The translations under genes and the position numbers were made by a program. Shown one piece after another: positions 44,118-54,845 of a stretch of 64,000 nt of DNA. Below the pieces are notes generated by a model, which searched no databases, was not told the origin of the DNA, and worked only from the letters and a program-made list of their open reading frames with translations. Position 1 is the first letter of the stretch. Each line of letters begins with the position of its first letter. Source of the stretch: Magnaporthiopsis rhizophila (lineage: Eukaryota; Ascomycota; Sordariomycetes; Magnaporthales; Magnaporthaceae); NCBI GenBank assembly GCA_003049465.1, contig PYSS01000092.1, forward strand, positions 1 to 64,000, read 5' to 3'.

Positions 44118-44872
44118 GTTGTTGTACCCGGCGGGTAGCCTCGGTGGTCCACCCCGGCCGAATCGTATAACTTGTATACGTTGCCCGAGAGATATCGGTG
44201 AATGCGCCCTCTGGCGCTCATTCCCCTCCCACCCAGGCGACGTCGATGGTCAAGTGCCGTTTCCAGGTGGTAGCGTCGGGTGTTCAATCTCGTCCAGCCG
44301 GTGTATGTGGCGCGGGATATATCGCGGGAATCATAGTTCACATGGATGCGCCCTCTGGCGTTTATTCCCTCCCACAACGCGTGGCGGCTAACTACTTCGA
44401 TGGTCATGTGCCAGACTCTCTGGCGAAGGACGTAGACTTCAACTATTGAAGTTGCCATTTCGACGAGGAGTAGCGCTCCTGTGCGATTCTGCGATGCCGG
44501 TGTATGGTGTTGCATGCGAACGGTACCGCTCAAGAGCAGCACTGTCTGGCACCTTACTGAGAAAGCATCTGCAAAGCGTCCGGTGCCGTGAATTGTTGCC
44601 GCGCCCTTGGTAACGCGGTAGCCCGCGCATCTCATATCGAAAACACGCAGGCCCGCGCAGGGTTTGTTGCCATCCCAGGAGTGTGCGCACCAGCGGGGGG
44701 ATTTTGCTAGGAGGCTTTGATCGTTTCTTTGTTTTCGGATCGGTATATCTGGTTGGTTGCTCGGGAATGGAAGACGAGAGCGATGCCAGTGGTTTGTCTT
44801 CTTGTGGCTGCAGATTCGCATGAGGCTAGACGAGGTTGGGCCTGATGGCTGGCGAGCAGGATTTCGAAACAT
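44111..44872 (-). CDS. Doubtful 253-codon frame containing internal repeats
   Basis: ATG-initiated open frame on the minus strand with no recognised domain. Its C-terminal half has two related segments, around WEGINARGRIHVNYDSRDIS and GRGMSARGRIHRYLSGNVY, which reflect a direct repeat in the DNA (44202-44412). The composition is Arg-rich without hydrophobic-core periodicity. It may be a young orphan gene or just an open frame in a repeat. Confidence 0.2.
   Translation of the reverse strand: MFRNPARQPSGPTSSSLMRICSHKKTNHWHRSRLPFPSNQPDIPIRKQRNDQSLLAKSPRWCAHSWDGNKPCAGLRVFDMRCAGYRVTKGAATIHGTGRFADAFSVRCQTVLLLSGTVRMQHHTPASQNRTGALLLVEMATSIVEVYVLRQRVWHMTIEVVSRHALWEGINARGRIHVNYDSRDISRATYTGWTRLNTRRYHLETALDHRRRLGGRGMSARGRIHRYLSGNVYKLYDSAGVDHRGYPPGTTTA
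44202..44412. repeat. Diverged direct repeat, about 144-155 bp period
   Basis: ATGCGCCCTCTGGCG occurs at 44202 and 44346. Both copies are followed by ATTCCC-like CTCCCA and later by CGATGGTCA.GTGCC (about 44244 and 44399). The spacing change shows an indel between the copies. Confidence 0.75.
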
Positions 44873-46293
44873 CCACGGAGACGGGTGTAGGGTTGGCTGG
44901 GTCGCCCGCGGGGGTTGACTAGGAGTATTTTATAAAATTGGTGCTGTGCATTCAACATCCTCGCTGCCTTCCAGCCCCTACGGGCCAGATCTTGTGTGTA
45001 GCTTAAACAGCCTGGAGCGACGGCAGCAGCCACCATGTAGGGTGTTGCACTGAACACCCCACCGGTGACCTCACCCACCAGGATACGTTCGGGGCCTGGT
45101 ATGCCGTTTCGAAAACGACCTTCTCAGGGGGCCGCAGAAAAATAGGAGATGGATGGCGACGGCCCACTGCCTCGAACGGGGCTGTCGACAGCCTGTCCTT
45201 GATCCCAGGGCAAGCGGATAGGGGCAGATCAAGCGAGGCAGCCAGACAAATGATCTCCCGTTTGCACTTCTGCCGAGAGCTTTTAGCGCTCCCGAAAGCT
45301 CGGCACGCAGGAGAGAGGCTCATCGTGTGGCATCGGTCGTCTTTTGTGTTTTGTCCTTCCGGGGTTGCCTCGCCCAGGTGCCGTCGGGATCTCCAGGTTG
45401 AGTTCGGTCCGGCTAAGATAGCATCATTATTAGCCATACATCAAAGACTAGTCGAAATCTCGAAAGCGGCGTATGTACGTACCACCGCACTGTCTTCTTC
45501 TTCTGGCGTGCCTACAGGACGGTGGCGCAGGAGGCGTTGAAGAAACGCGTTTGCCGGACCGAGCCTGTGTGTGCGCGTAAAGTTTCAACTGTTAGTTTTC
45601 CTTGGTTGCCTTCCGAGGGACGATGTGGACCTCCTCCAAGGCTGTGAGCATGGGATCTCGATTCCCGGCCGCTCGTGGAGATAGGCGTCACAACTCCATG
45701 TCTCACCTACATGACCACCATGTGAATTTTGTCGATCGGAATTTTGCTGAGAGACAATTGCCCCCCACATCCTTACCCCTCCGCGAGAGGCCTGTTTCTC
45801 GAAGGCAGCGCCGTCTTCGGTGACGTTGATCAGCTCAAGTATGACGTGCAGGCTCTTGTCGGTAGCGTTAGACTTACCACCGGTGAAGACTCATGGCTGA
45901 GACCGACTATTGTGCTGGCCTTGTGTGTGCGTGTGCATTCCGAGCCAGTCAGCTGGGTCGAGTCCTAACTTGGCGTTGCGGACCTTGTCAGCCTGCCCTT
46001 GGTTCATGTGAAGGCATCGGTTGGGGCGGCTCGAGTGTGGGTAACTGACCCTGCCGCCTTGGCAAAGCCATGGATAGTGGTGGGCAAGGCTGATGAGGGA
46101 GTCGATAGATTCCTTGGCAGGTCCGAGGTGGCGCCCACACCCGGCAGGTGGCGGCGAGGAGCAGAATCAGTTTTTCGAGAGCCGTTTCCCAGTTGTCCCT
46201 GAGAAAGCCGTCTATCTCGTGGGTGCGTTTGTTGCACCCATTGCCCGCATGTCGTGCTAGCAAAAGTATTCTTTAAATGGGAGGGGCAGTTTG

Positions 46294-46878
46294 ATGCTGA
46301 TGTGGTTGTGTTGGCCCGGCGGAGGATTGGGCATGCGTCCGCGTAGAGTGGTTCGTTTTCTCTACTCCCGCACTGGCACGGCGGACAAGTGCTGGTGGAA
46401 TTGGCTGTATGGTCTAGTCATGGAAGTTAACGACTCGGTCAGCTTTTTTCGACGCGAATATTTATGGCAAATGAGTGTAAAGGGTTGCCTTTGTGGCTTC
46501 ATACCAACGCGGTACGGTTCCAACACCGCACAAGTTCTTGGACGACCTCCGCTCGTCGGGAAAAAAGACGTTGTGTCGCCCAAGTATGAAATCTTAGACG
46601 AGCCTGCGCTCGTCGGGAAAAAAGATGCTTTGGCGTCCACGGATAAACAAGGCTTCCACCTGGTGTTCCGTCTCTTTCTGGAGGACGGGGCCTCGTCTCT
46701 GCATCACAGCTGGAGTACACGGCAGAACCCAAAACGGGTCTACCCGTGGTCGAGCAAGAAGTGGGGGACGATGCGGTCTTACAGCACCGCTCCGGGGGCG
46801 TGTTGCGACGATACTCGGGAATCTAGAGCCTGGTTCCGGCAGTGTGATGGCGTCAGACGCATGACAGCGTCAAAATGA
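46294..46878 (+). CDS. Doubtful 194-residue frame with a duplicated GKKD segment
   Basis: ATG-initiated open frame with no recognised family. Residues around 88-115 hold two copies of a short unit, RPPLVGKKDVVS and EPALVGKKDALAS, from a 56-bp DNA repeat. Codon usage and the lack of homology make it uncertain. Confidence 0.2.
   Translation: MLMWLCWPGGGLGMRPRRVVRFLYSRTGTADKCWWNWLYGLVMEVNDSVSFFRREYLWQMSVKGCLCGFIPTRYGSNTAQVLGRPPLVGKKDVVSPKYEILDEPALVGKKDALASTDKQGFHLVFRLFLEDGASSLHHSWSTRQNPKRVYPWSSKKWGTMRSYSTAPGACCDDTRESRAWFRQCDGVRRMTASK
46537..46640. repeat. Direct repeat, 56-bp period
   Basis: CTTGGACGACCTCCGCTCGT and CTTAGACGAGCCTGCGCTCG start the two copies (46537 and 46593). Both continue CGGGAAAAAAGA and end near GTCCA or GCCCA. 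Confidence 0.85.
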
Positions 46879-47404
46879 TAGGGGTTCTGGGTATATATAG
46901 GTAATGTGTGCTATGTGCCGCAAGATCTCTGTTGAGATTGGCGCCAGGTCGATGCGGAGGCAGGGGAGCGTGAGGGAGGAACGAGGCTTCTGACTTGGAT
47001 ATCTGGATGTCTAGGTAGGCATTTATGCTCGATACTCGAGCACGGCCACCCCACATATTCCATATCTGGGAAGGGCGAGCCGAGGGAGGAGAAGCTACGG
47101 GAAAGCAAACAAGGAGCTTGCGGTGTAACATTATCGGGACACATTCACCGGATGAGTCAAGGAAAGCAGGATACCTGCTTCTCGTCACATGCATGAGGTG
47201 ACCAGCCGAGATTCGTAAGCCGGTAGGTACGTAAGTAGAGAGGGAAAAAAAAAACAAACGAAGAATATTAGAAAGACACGGGCAGAACAAAGGGCAGAGT
47301 ATCATAAAACTTTTCCTAGGCACACATCCTCCGAACAAGCCAATGAAGTGGGGGAAAAGGACTGCAAACAAGGGAACAGAGCACATGCACTTGCTGCCCG
47401 ACCT

Positions 47405-48750
47405 TTAGTAGAGATAGTAGCCTAAACTGCTTTCCAATTCTAGCCCGCCTATCTGTGCCTCCATGTCTCGGAGCGCGGGAGTCAGCTGCATCCTGGAGAC
47501 GCAGCTGTCCGGCTGGTGCTGCTGTGGTCGCTCTTGCTCGTTGGTCATAGGAGCGGTGGTGGCGGGATTCGTGTTGGACAACTTGCGCTTCCTGGGCTTG
47601 CTCGAGAAGGACAGGGCGGCGGCGAATAGGGGCCCGACGTTGGCGTGCCACCTCTCGTGGGTCTCCTCGACCTCGCCCGCCGCCGCGGCTATGGCGTCAA
47701 AGCCGACGCCTGCCGCCAGGGCTTTGGGGGACGACTCGGCCGTGATGCCGCAGGAGCGGGCCAGGGACTGTGCAAAGGCGGTGCGTAGGAACGAGTCGCA
47801 GCCGATGGTGCAGACGGGCGTGGGGGAGGGGCTCTTGATGCTGTTGTCGGAGCCGAGGGCGTCGCGGATTATGGTGACGGCCTGGATGATGAGCTCCTGC
47901 CTCTGGCTGTTGATACTCCCTGAGAGTGGATAGATTAGCGTTTGTTATTGGTATCAAGCTAGAGCACCAAAGCAGCACACTCACTGATAATCTTCTCGCG
48001 TATCGGCAGTCCTAGGTTTGAGATGGGTCCGCTGCTCTTGGAGATGGCGACGGCGGTGGCACGCTTGAACAGGTCGGGCTGGTGGAAAACGTACGAGACG
48101 TAGATCCAGAGCACCAGGTCCCGGCAGTAGACCTCGGGCAAGCCACTGCCACCCTGATCAAGCGGTTGCTGCAGTAGGTTGCCCACCCAGCGGTCCGTAT
48201 AGGCCTCGACAGCGTCGTGGCAGCGGTAGCGGTCGACAAAGACGGCGACCTTGGCCAGGGCGTCGAGGTCTAGGAAACGGGGCACCCTGCGGCCGCGGCC
48301 GTGGATGATGTTCATGACGACGACGGCGGCGGACGGGTCGACGGCGCCGTCGTCGAGGCGGACGTGCACGCGACCGTCGGGCTGGACGCGGGCGTTGTCG
48401 CCATGGCGGATCTTGTTGCTGAAGTGGCGCGAGGCGAGGCTAAGGTGCTTGGACGAGACCTTGATGCGCACGTCCGGGAGCGGCGGAGATGGAGTCGGAG
48501 GTGGGGGCAGTGGAGATGGAGAGCCATTGAGGGACATCTTGGAGAGGCCGTTGGCCAGTCCATGGCCGTCGTTGATACCATTTACATGCACGGAAGCATC
48601 GTGGTGATGATGACCGCTGGAGAGCGCCCCATTGGTCAACCCGGAGCTCTGGTGGTGGGCGCTGTCGTCCCACTCCGCAAACGGAGCCGGCGGTGCAGGA
48701 ACGATCAACAGCGTGTCTGCGTCAGGGTCGACTTCGTAAAGCTTGAACAT
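47405..48750 (-). CDS. BTB/POZ-like domain protein
   Basis: Two exons on the minus strand, 48750-47985 and 47919-47405, with a 65-nt intron (ATCA|GTGAGT...CTCTCAG|GG); 426 residues. Residues 1-95 are low-complexity with a His run and Pro-rich stretch. About 95-260 fits the fungal BTB family: VSSKHLSLASRHFSNKI, VVVMNIIHGRGRRVPRFLDL, LAKVAVFVDRYRCHDAVEAY and LWIYVSYVFHQPDLFKRAT. These proteins are thought to be protein-interaction or ubiquitin-ligase adaptors; no partner can be named here. The second exon continues the helical region (INSQRQELIIQAVTIIRDAL) and has several Cys. It ends with a basic KPRKRKL stretch and GLELESSLGYYLY. A CCAGT pentanucleotide repeat abuts the ATG. Confidence 0.82.
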
Positions 48751-48780
48751 GCTGGACTGGACTGGACTGGACTGGACTGG
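48751..48780. repeat. (CCAGT)n repeat touching the BTB start codon
   Basis: On the minus strand, five CCAGT units and one CCAGC lead straight into ATG with no spacer. It lies in the presumed 5' UTR, so unit changes would not alter the protein but could alter initiation context. Confidence 0.95.
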
Positions 48781-49943
48781 GGCTTGACTGGGTCAGATCT
48801 GACGCTAACAGGGTATAAAAAGAGCCGTCTACGTTGGTATATAAGCGGATAATGTCTCAGTCAAACACGCAAAATCTGGGGGAGCGTCGAGAAGGAGACA
48901 GTGAAGAAAAAGACTCGTCCACTTCCGCCCCATTGCCCAGCCAGCCATTCTTGTTAGGCGTGCAGCTTCTCCTCTGTTCGGGCATATGCTTTCTTCAGCC
49001 GCCCCCCACGTAGCCTGGTGGACAGCAGCTGCATGCTTCTAGACCTTGGCCTGCCTCTGCCGGCCATCCATCTGCAGACGCATTCTCCGCGCCTGGTTGG
49101 AGTATTGGGGTGGATCGTGAGCATGGGGGAACGGAAACGGCATGGCGTGAGGGTTCTAGGCGATCACGCAATTTGACCGAGCTGGACCCCGAATGGCCAA
49201 TTTGCTCGGCCGAGATCCGCTTTCAGCCCTGGGGGCGTCCTTGGAGATGGGGGTTATAAGAGTGTGGAAGGCTGAGGAGAGAGCGTGGGGTGGGTTATCC
49301 GGCTCATGGATGGGCATAACACACGGATCAGACACATCAATCCCACTCACGCTGTTGGGCACACCCAGAACCACGGCCAATATCATGCAGAACCCCTGGT
49401 ACCGGGACAGAGCTCCCCAGACAAAGTACTGCCACCCCGGCTTTCATCCCATGTCTTCCCCGGCACCCCGGCGCCCCGCCCGGCCTTCGGTCCCGCGCCG
49501 AGATCGGAAAGTTGGGAGACTGCCGGGCCAGGGTCTCATCTGGTATCAAAGTATACCCCTCCCCTGGCTTAACTGGACGGACGATATAGTGGGGTCGCAG
49601 CGGGACTATGAACCAGGATGGGAGCTTTATCGTCACGTGTACCTAAGAGATAAGTAAATTTTAGCAAGGAGCGGATTTTTCTTCAACGGTTCAGTGGTCT
49701 TTGACATCGACGGCATAAGGCAGGGCGAATGATATGGGGAACTGGGGAAGAATACGAATGAAAGAAGAAGAAGCCGCAGGACCTCATCAAAGATCAGAAA
49801 AAGGGGCAGACGTTGAAGCACCTAATCGGTCGGAGCAGACGTCGACTGGCAAGTCACGTATCTTGTCTTAAATCCGATCCTCCATCCAATTATTTCCCTC
49901 TATTTCTTCCCTTCTATCTTCTCTCTCCCTTTAAGCCGCAGAG
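48781..49943. promoter_or_regulatory. Divergent promoter of BTB and tRNase Z genes
   Basis: About 1.2 kb separates the two start codons. A GGGTATAAAAAG sequence near 48812 and TATATAAGC near 48838 are TATA-like. The CT-rich stretch at about 49885-49930 fits a tRNase Z leader. No other gene is seen. Confidence 0.5.
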
Positions 49944-49961
49944 ATGACTCAACGTCAATGA
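49944..49961 (+). promoter_or_regulatory. Five-codon uORF overlapping the tRNase Z start
   Basis: ATGACTCAACGTCAATGA encodes MTQRQ and stops. Its TGA (49959-49961) overlaps the main ATG (49958-49960) in an ATGA arrangement. This geometry suits termination-reinitiation or leaky scanning, provided the transcript begins upstream of 49944. Confidence 0.55.
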
Positions 49962-52900
49962 GTAGACGCTTGGAGGTGATCTTGAGGGGCAAAGGCGTGC
50001 CTACCGTCTTGAAGACATCCTTCCCCCACACCCCCTGCAGCAACACCCTGAACAGAATCCTCGGCACCGAGGGCGGGCGCAAAACGAGGTCTGCCTGGCG
50101 CCTCCCGTATCACGGTCCAACCGTGTTTCGAGACCAGTCCGTATTCCTGCTCACCTCGCGCGACGCTGCGCAAGCCGGGCCAAGCTCGGCGGACCATGTC
50201 CGCTCCAAAAACCGCAACGACATAGTCGAGTGCTCCGACGTGGACCTGCGCAACATGCTCGTCACCACCACTCTCGTCAGCACTCCCAGTGCCGACATGC
50301 GCGGCACCTCGGTGCTGCTGCACTTCGACAATCGCCGATACCTCATCGGCAACGTGTCCGAGGGCACCCAGCGCCTCATGGTCCAGCGCGGCCACTCCCT
50401 CGCCAAAATGGACGAGATCATGCTCACTGGACCCATCGGCTCCAAGACCAGCGGCGGCCTGCTCGGTATGATTCTCACCATCGCTGGCATCGTCGACACC
50501 ACCGTCAAGAACAGGAACTACACCACGGCCCGCCCGACCGCTCGCATCGGCACCATGACCAGCCTAAAGCTGCGCGGTAGCGATAACCTCATTTACTACC
50601 TCGCCTTGGGCCGCAAGTTCATTTTACGCCAGTCCCTACCCGTCGTGCCCCGCGAAATCCTTACCGACCCTCGACTCGAAGACCCCACCACCACCGAGTG
50701 CGACTGGGAGGACGACAACATCAAAGTCTGGCACGTCCCGCTCGTCAACACCTCGGCGGACCGTCGCAAGAGAAGGAAGCCAAGCAGTGAGGAGGACGAG
50801 AAGAACGAGGCAGACGAGGCCGAATCCGAAGAAGGCATGACAGACGCCGCTCGAGACGCGCTTGCAGCCATCGTCAAAGACATGTTTGAGAACCAGGGCT
50901 TGGACGCCCTCGTCGAGATGATGCTGCATGACGTGAAGCTACCTGCCGCCGTCTTTGTGCACGGCAAGGACGGCAAGTTGGAGAGGTATCCGGGCCCATT
51001 CCCAGGGCCTGGGCGGGACGTCCCCGACATCCCCGTGCTTGCGCGCAGGCTCTGGCCCTCGGGGTTGGTACAGACGCTCCCAAAAACGCGGCCCGACCAG
51101 ACTTCCATGTGCTACCTCATCAAGCCTCAGCCGCGCCGCGGAAAGTTCGATCGCGCCGCCGCCGACGCGCTCGGCGTCCCCCAGACCAGCTTCAAGCTGC
51201 TCTGCGCAGGTCAGAACGCCACGGCTAAGGACGGCACCACTGTCACCCCCGACATGGTACTAGGGGCGCGTGTCGAGGGCACCAGCTTCGGAGTCTTTGA
51301 GGTGCCCAACCACACATACATCCCCGCTCTGCTTGCGAGGCCGGAGTGGGAGATAGAGGACATTGTCAAAAACCTAGGCCTCATCTACTGGACCCTAGGC
51401 GCGGGGGTTATCGAGGACTCAACTTTCCTGTCTTTTCTCAAGGGCAAGCTCGCGGGAGTGAAGCACATCGTCTCCTCGCCCGAGACCTCATCGGATATTG
51501 TAAACTTTAGAAACTCCGCCTCGATGGCCATCACACACAACAAGCTGGACCCAGCATCCTTTCCCCCTATCCACTTGGCCCAGCCCTCGGCGCCAAACAC
51601 GTCCGAGCTGCCCTATACCGCTGGCAAGCCCGGTATTACGGTGAGGCTATCGCCCGAGCTGCAGGTGGACGACCACGGCGTGGGCCCCATGAACACCGAG
51701 GAGGCATGGGATCGGATCCAGAACGACGAGTTCTCCCAGAAGGTGCTCGCCAAGGTTGCGGAGTGCAGGGCCCTTGTGGACTCGCCCGAGTTCGAGGCCA
51801 GCGCGCGCGAGGCGGACACGGACCTGACGTCGGACCTGCTGCGCGACGTCGAGGTGGTCTCGCTGGGCACGGGCTCATCGTACCCCTCCCTCTACCGCAA
51901 CGTTTCGGGGACGTTGGTGCGCGTGCCTGGCAAGGGTTCCTACCTGTTCGATTGCGGCGAGAACACGCTGGGCCAGATCAGGCGCCAGTACGGCCCGGAG
52001 GCGGCCGACGACGTCATCCGCGACCTGCGCGCCATCTTCGTCAGCCACGTGCACGCCGACCACCATATGGGTCTCGTGGCCATCATTCAGGCCTGGGACC
52101 GGGCCACGCACACAGCCGAGCACGCCCGCGCCCGGGCCGAGGGCTGGGACTCGCGGCTGCTGACGCCGAGGCTCTCGGTAGTGGCGACCAAGAACATGCT
52201 CGAGTTTGTGCGGCAGCACGGCGCCGTCGAGTGGGTCAGCTCGCGCATCAACCTGGTCGAGATCCGGATGCAGACCAACTCGCGGGCCAGCCGCGCCTGC
52301 GACCCCAGGCTCTTCTCCGAGGATGAGGCCGAGGCGCTGGGTGGGCTGACGCGCATCGACTGCGTCGCCGTCGACCACTGCGCGCACGCGCTCGCCACCA
52401 CCTTCACGTGGGAGGGGCTGCATCTCCGGGTGTCGTACTCGGGCGACTGCCGGCCCTCGCGCGACCTCGCGCGCGTCGGCAGGGGGTCCAACCTGCTCAT
52501 CCACGAGGCCACCTTCGAGGACGACATGGCCGCCGACGCGCTCGCCAAGAAGCACTCAACCATGGGCGAGGCGCTCGAGGTGGCGCGCGAGATGGGCGCC
52601 CGGCGCGTGCTGCTCACGCACTTTTCGCAGCGCTACCCAAAAGTCGCGAACCTGGAGATGTACAAGAAGAGGCTGTGGGAGAAGCAGCGCAGCCGGAGTC
52701 CTAGTCCCACCCGCGCTCTGCCGCAGACCCTCGACGACAGCAGCGAGGCGAAGCCACCACCACAACTGACTACTGAGGAGGCTGAGGCTGAGGCTATCGC
52801 TTCCGGTGAGGGCAGCAGCAGCAACAACAAGCAGCCATCCGAGGAGGAGCCAAGCCCCGACAACGACGAGAACATGGAGCACGACGCCAGCGACACAGAC

Positions 52901-53296
52901 ATACCCGTCCTGTTGGCTTTCGACCACATGAGCGTCCGGCTGGGCCGGTTCCGGCACGCCGAGCAGTTCCTGCCGCAGTTCCGCAAGCTGTACCAGAATC
53001 CGGGCCTCATGAGCGGCCTGACCAGCGGCGGCCCTCCCGGCGGCGGCGCCGACGAGCTGGGCACGCTGCTCGAGGAGGGTGGCGGCGACGACGCCGTCGT
53101 GCCGTCGGACAAGTACCGCGCCGACAAGGCAAAGGCCGTCGCCACGCAGGCGGCCGCGGCCCAGCACCAGCATCACCACCAGAAGAAGAATAAGAGGAAC
53201 AGGCGCCATGGTGGTGGTGGCGGCGGTGGTGGCGGTGGTGGTGGTGATTCGAGTCCTCGGAAGAGGAAGAGCGAGCACCCGCCGGCTACTTTTTAA
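49958..53296 (+). CDS. TRZ1: Long-form tRNase Z (tRNA 3' endonuclease)
   Basis: Single exon of 1112 residues. tRNase Z cuts the 3' trailer from nuclear and mitochondrial pre-tRNAs before CCA addition. The long form has two metallo-beta-lactamase halves. The degenerate N-terminal half shows YLIGNVSEGTQRLMVQ and MDEIMLTGPIGSKTSGGLLGMILT. The active C-terminal half has VVSLGTGSSYPSLYRNVSG, FDCGENTLGQIRRQYG and the metal motif HVHADHH at 697-703. It continues with VDHCAHAL, VSYSGDCRPS, HEATFEDDM, KKHSTMGEALE and LLTHFSQRYPK. The motif reads GEN where GEG is usual. The basic start (MSRRLEVILRGKGVP) could serve as mitochondrial targeting. The C-terminal 150 residues are acidic, then polyglycine and basic. 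All metal ligands seem present. A five-codon uORF overlaps the ATG. Confidence 0.93.
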   Translation: MSRRLEVILRGKGVPTVLKTSFPHTPCSNTLNRILGTEGGRKTRSAWRLPYHGPTVFRDQSVFLLTSRDAAQAGPSSADHVRSKNRNDIVECSDVDLRNMLVTTTLVSTPSADMRGTSVLLHFDNRRYLIGNVSEGTQRLMVQRGHSLAKMDEIMLTGPIGSKTSGGLLGMILTIAGIVDTTVKNRNYTTARPTARIGTMTSLKLRGSDNLIYYLALGRKFILRQSLPVVPREILTDPRLEDPTTTECDWEDDNIKVWHVPLVNTSADRRKRRKPSSEEDEKNEADEAESEEGMTDAARDALAAIVKDMFENQGLDALVEMMLHDVKLPAAVFVHGKDGKLERYPGPFPGPGRDVPDIPVLARRLWPSGLVQTLPKTRPDQTSMCYLIKPQPRRGKFDRAAADALGVPQTSFKLLCAGQNATAKDGTTVTPDMVLGARVEGTSFGVFEVPNHTYIPALLARPEWEIEDIVKNLGLIYWTLGAGVIEDSTFLSFLKGKLAGVKHIVSSPETSSDIVNFRNSASMAITHNKLDPASFPPIHLAQPSAPNTSELPYTAGKPGITVRLSPELQVDDHGVGPMNTEEAWDRIQNDEFSQKVLAKVAECRALVDSPEFEASAREADTDLTSDLLRDVEVVSLGTGSSYPSLYRNVSGTLVRVPGKGSYLFDCGENTLGQIRRQYGPEAADDVIRDLRAIFVSHVHADHHMGLVAIIQAWDRATHTAEHARARAEGWDSRLLTPRLSVVATKNMLEFVRQHGAVEWVSSRINLVEIRMQTNSRASRACDPRLFSEDEAEALGGLTRIDCVAVDHCAHALATTFTWEGLHLRVSYSGDCRPSRDLARVGRGSNLLIHEATFEDDMAADALAKKHSTMGEALEVAREMGARRVLLTHFSQRYPKVANLEMYKKRLWEKQRSRSPSPTRALPQTLDDSSEAKPPPQLTTEEAEAEAIASGEGSSSNNKQPSEEEPSPDNDENMEHDASDTDIPVLLAFDHMSVRLGRFRHAEQFLPQFRKLYQNPGLMSGLTSGGPPGGGADELGTLLEEGGGDDAVVPSDKYRADKAKAVATQAAAAQHQHHHQKKNKRNRRHGGGGGGGGGGGGDSSPRKRKSEHPPATF

Positions 53297-53991
53297 AGAA
53301 ACCAACACTATTTCCATCACTCCCCTCTTGTCGCTGCATTGTGTGCGTTGCTTTTTTTCTCGGCTGTATTTGGGCCCGCGTCCAAGCGGCACATCATCAT
53401 CCATTCTACCCGATCAGCTCTATTCGAATCAGCTCCTTTAAAAGTACACATACCTTTTGTTTGTACTGTATCATATCATACATGGAGGGAGGGGGGCTAT
53501 GGATGTGCATGTTCTTCGCGATGCCTCGGGATAAAAAAAAATACTATTGGGCGTTGCTTTTATGTGGATGGCTCCAAGCCTTAAAAAAAAATCCATTCAC
53601 ATCTCACTCATCCGTTGTTGTGGCCGGTTTCTACGCACAATCACCATCACTGCCGTCGTCAACTGGCAACGTGTGACACCAACTTGGTCAAAAATCACAA
53701 GGCAGTCAGTCAGTCACGCGAGGGTTTTTCTACAGCTAGAATGCACGGAATGTCTGTTTCATATAATTCATATATTCGATGTTCTCTCCACCGTCAAGGC
53801 TCAAACGCGTGTCTGGACAAAAACCGTAGATCAAATGAGTACAAGTCGGCGCAAAGATGTATATATAGTATGGCTTGGGGGAACAAAGGACAAAGGGAAT
53901 TTGGGACGAACTTACCAAAACCCATTTCCCCGCCTCCAAGACGTGTGTATGTATCCGCTAGAGTGAGATCTACCTCTCTGTTACCCCATAG
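53297..53991. other. Convergent spacer
   Basis: 3' flanks of tRNase Z and the 867-residue protein. AT-rich with short T and A runs; no gene seen. Confidence 0.65.
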
Positions 53992-54807
53992 TCACTCCCT
54001 GTCACGCCGGCTCCGGCTGCTCGCAGGCGTCGTCGCCCCGTCACGGCCGTGGCGGCGGCTGCTGCTGCTGCTACTGGCAGCCCTGTTCAGGCTGCTGCTG
54101 CTGCTGCTCGGCGTCGGCGTCGAGTTGAGGTAGTAATCCAAGAGACTCCCGATGCTCGCGGCGCTGGCGTTGCTAGCCAGAGGAGGCTGGGGAGGGGCGC
54201 TGTGATGGCTGTGGCTGTGGCGGTGGGACCTCGACTCCGAGGCCGACGGCTGCATCGAGCGCGGCCTGTCGTCGCGGGGGCGGTGGCTACTGCTGCTGCT
54301 GCTGCTGCTGCTCTTCCCAGGCCTTGCGCTCTCCTCGCGCTTACCCTCGAGCTTGCGCCGCGCACGCTCACGCTGCCGCTGCCGCTTCCGCTGCGACCTG
54401 TCGCTGTGGTAGCTTTCGTCGTCGCTGCCGCCGTCGTCCTTGTTCTTGTTGTTGTTGTTGCGCTGGGAGGAGGATGCGGCGGAGGACCGCTCCGGGATCG
54501 ACGGGAAGGCGGGCGCCTTGGCAGCGGGCTTGCGCTGAGAGCGGCCGCCGCCGGTGGCGGTGGCGGTGGTGTCGCGCGTCGCGTGCGTTGCGTCGCTGCA
54601 CACGCTCACCGACACCCAGGATTCGTTGGAGCTGACGTTGCCGCTGTAGATGTGGGATGGGAAAAGTCTGTCGGGCGTCAGCGAAGCGGTAGCGGTTGTC
54701 GAGTGGCGGGTGAGAGGACGGACGTCGCGCTGGGGCGCGGGCGAGGCGGGCTGCTGCTCCTTCTTCTTGTCGTTCCAGGTCGAGCGAGCACCGCCGAAAT
54801 TGCCCTG

Positions 54808-54845
<38 letters not shown>

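Larger units (their letters stand above)
42161..47404. other. 5.2-kb gene-poor block between convergent genes
   Basis: The 3' flank of CPS1 is at the left and that of the BTB gene at the right. In between are palindromes, diverged direct repeats and two unsupported frames listed separately. Base composition looks more AT-rich than the neighbouring genes. No transposase, reverse transcriptase or integrase motif was found. Confidence 0.5.

Noticed and set aside
42161..47404. Transposable element in the gene-poor block
   Set aside because: Repeats are present, but no transposase, reverse transcriptase or integrase motif and no long terminal repeats were found.
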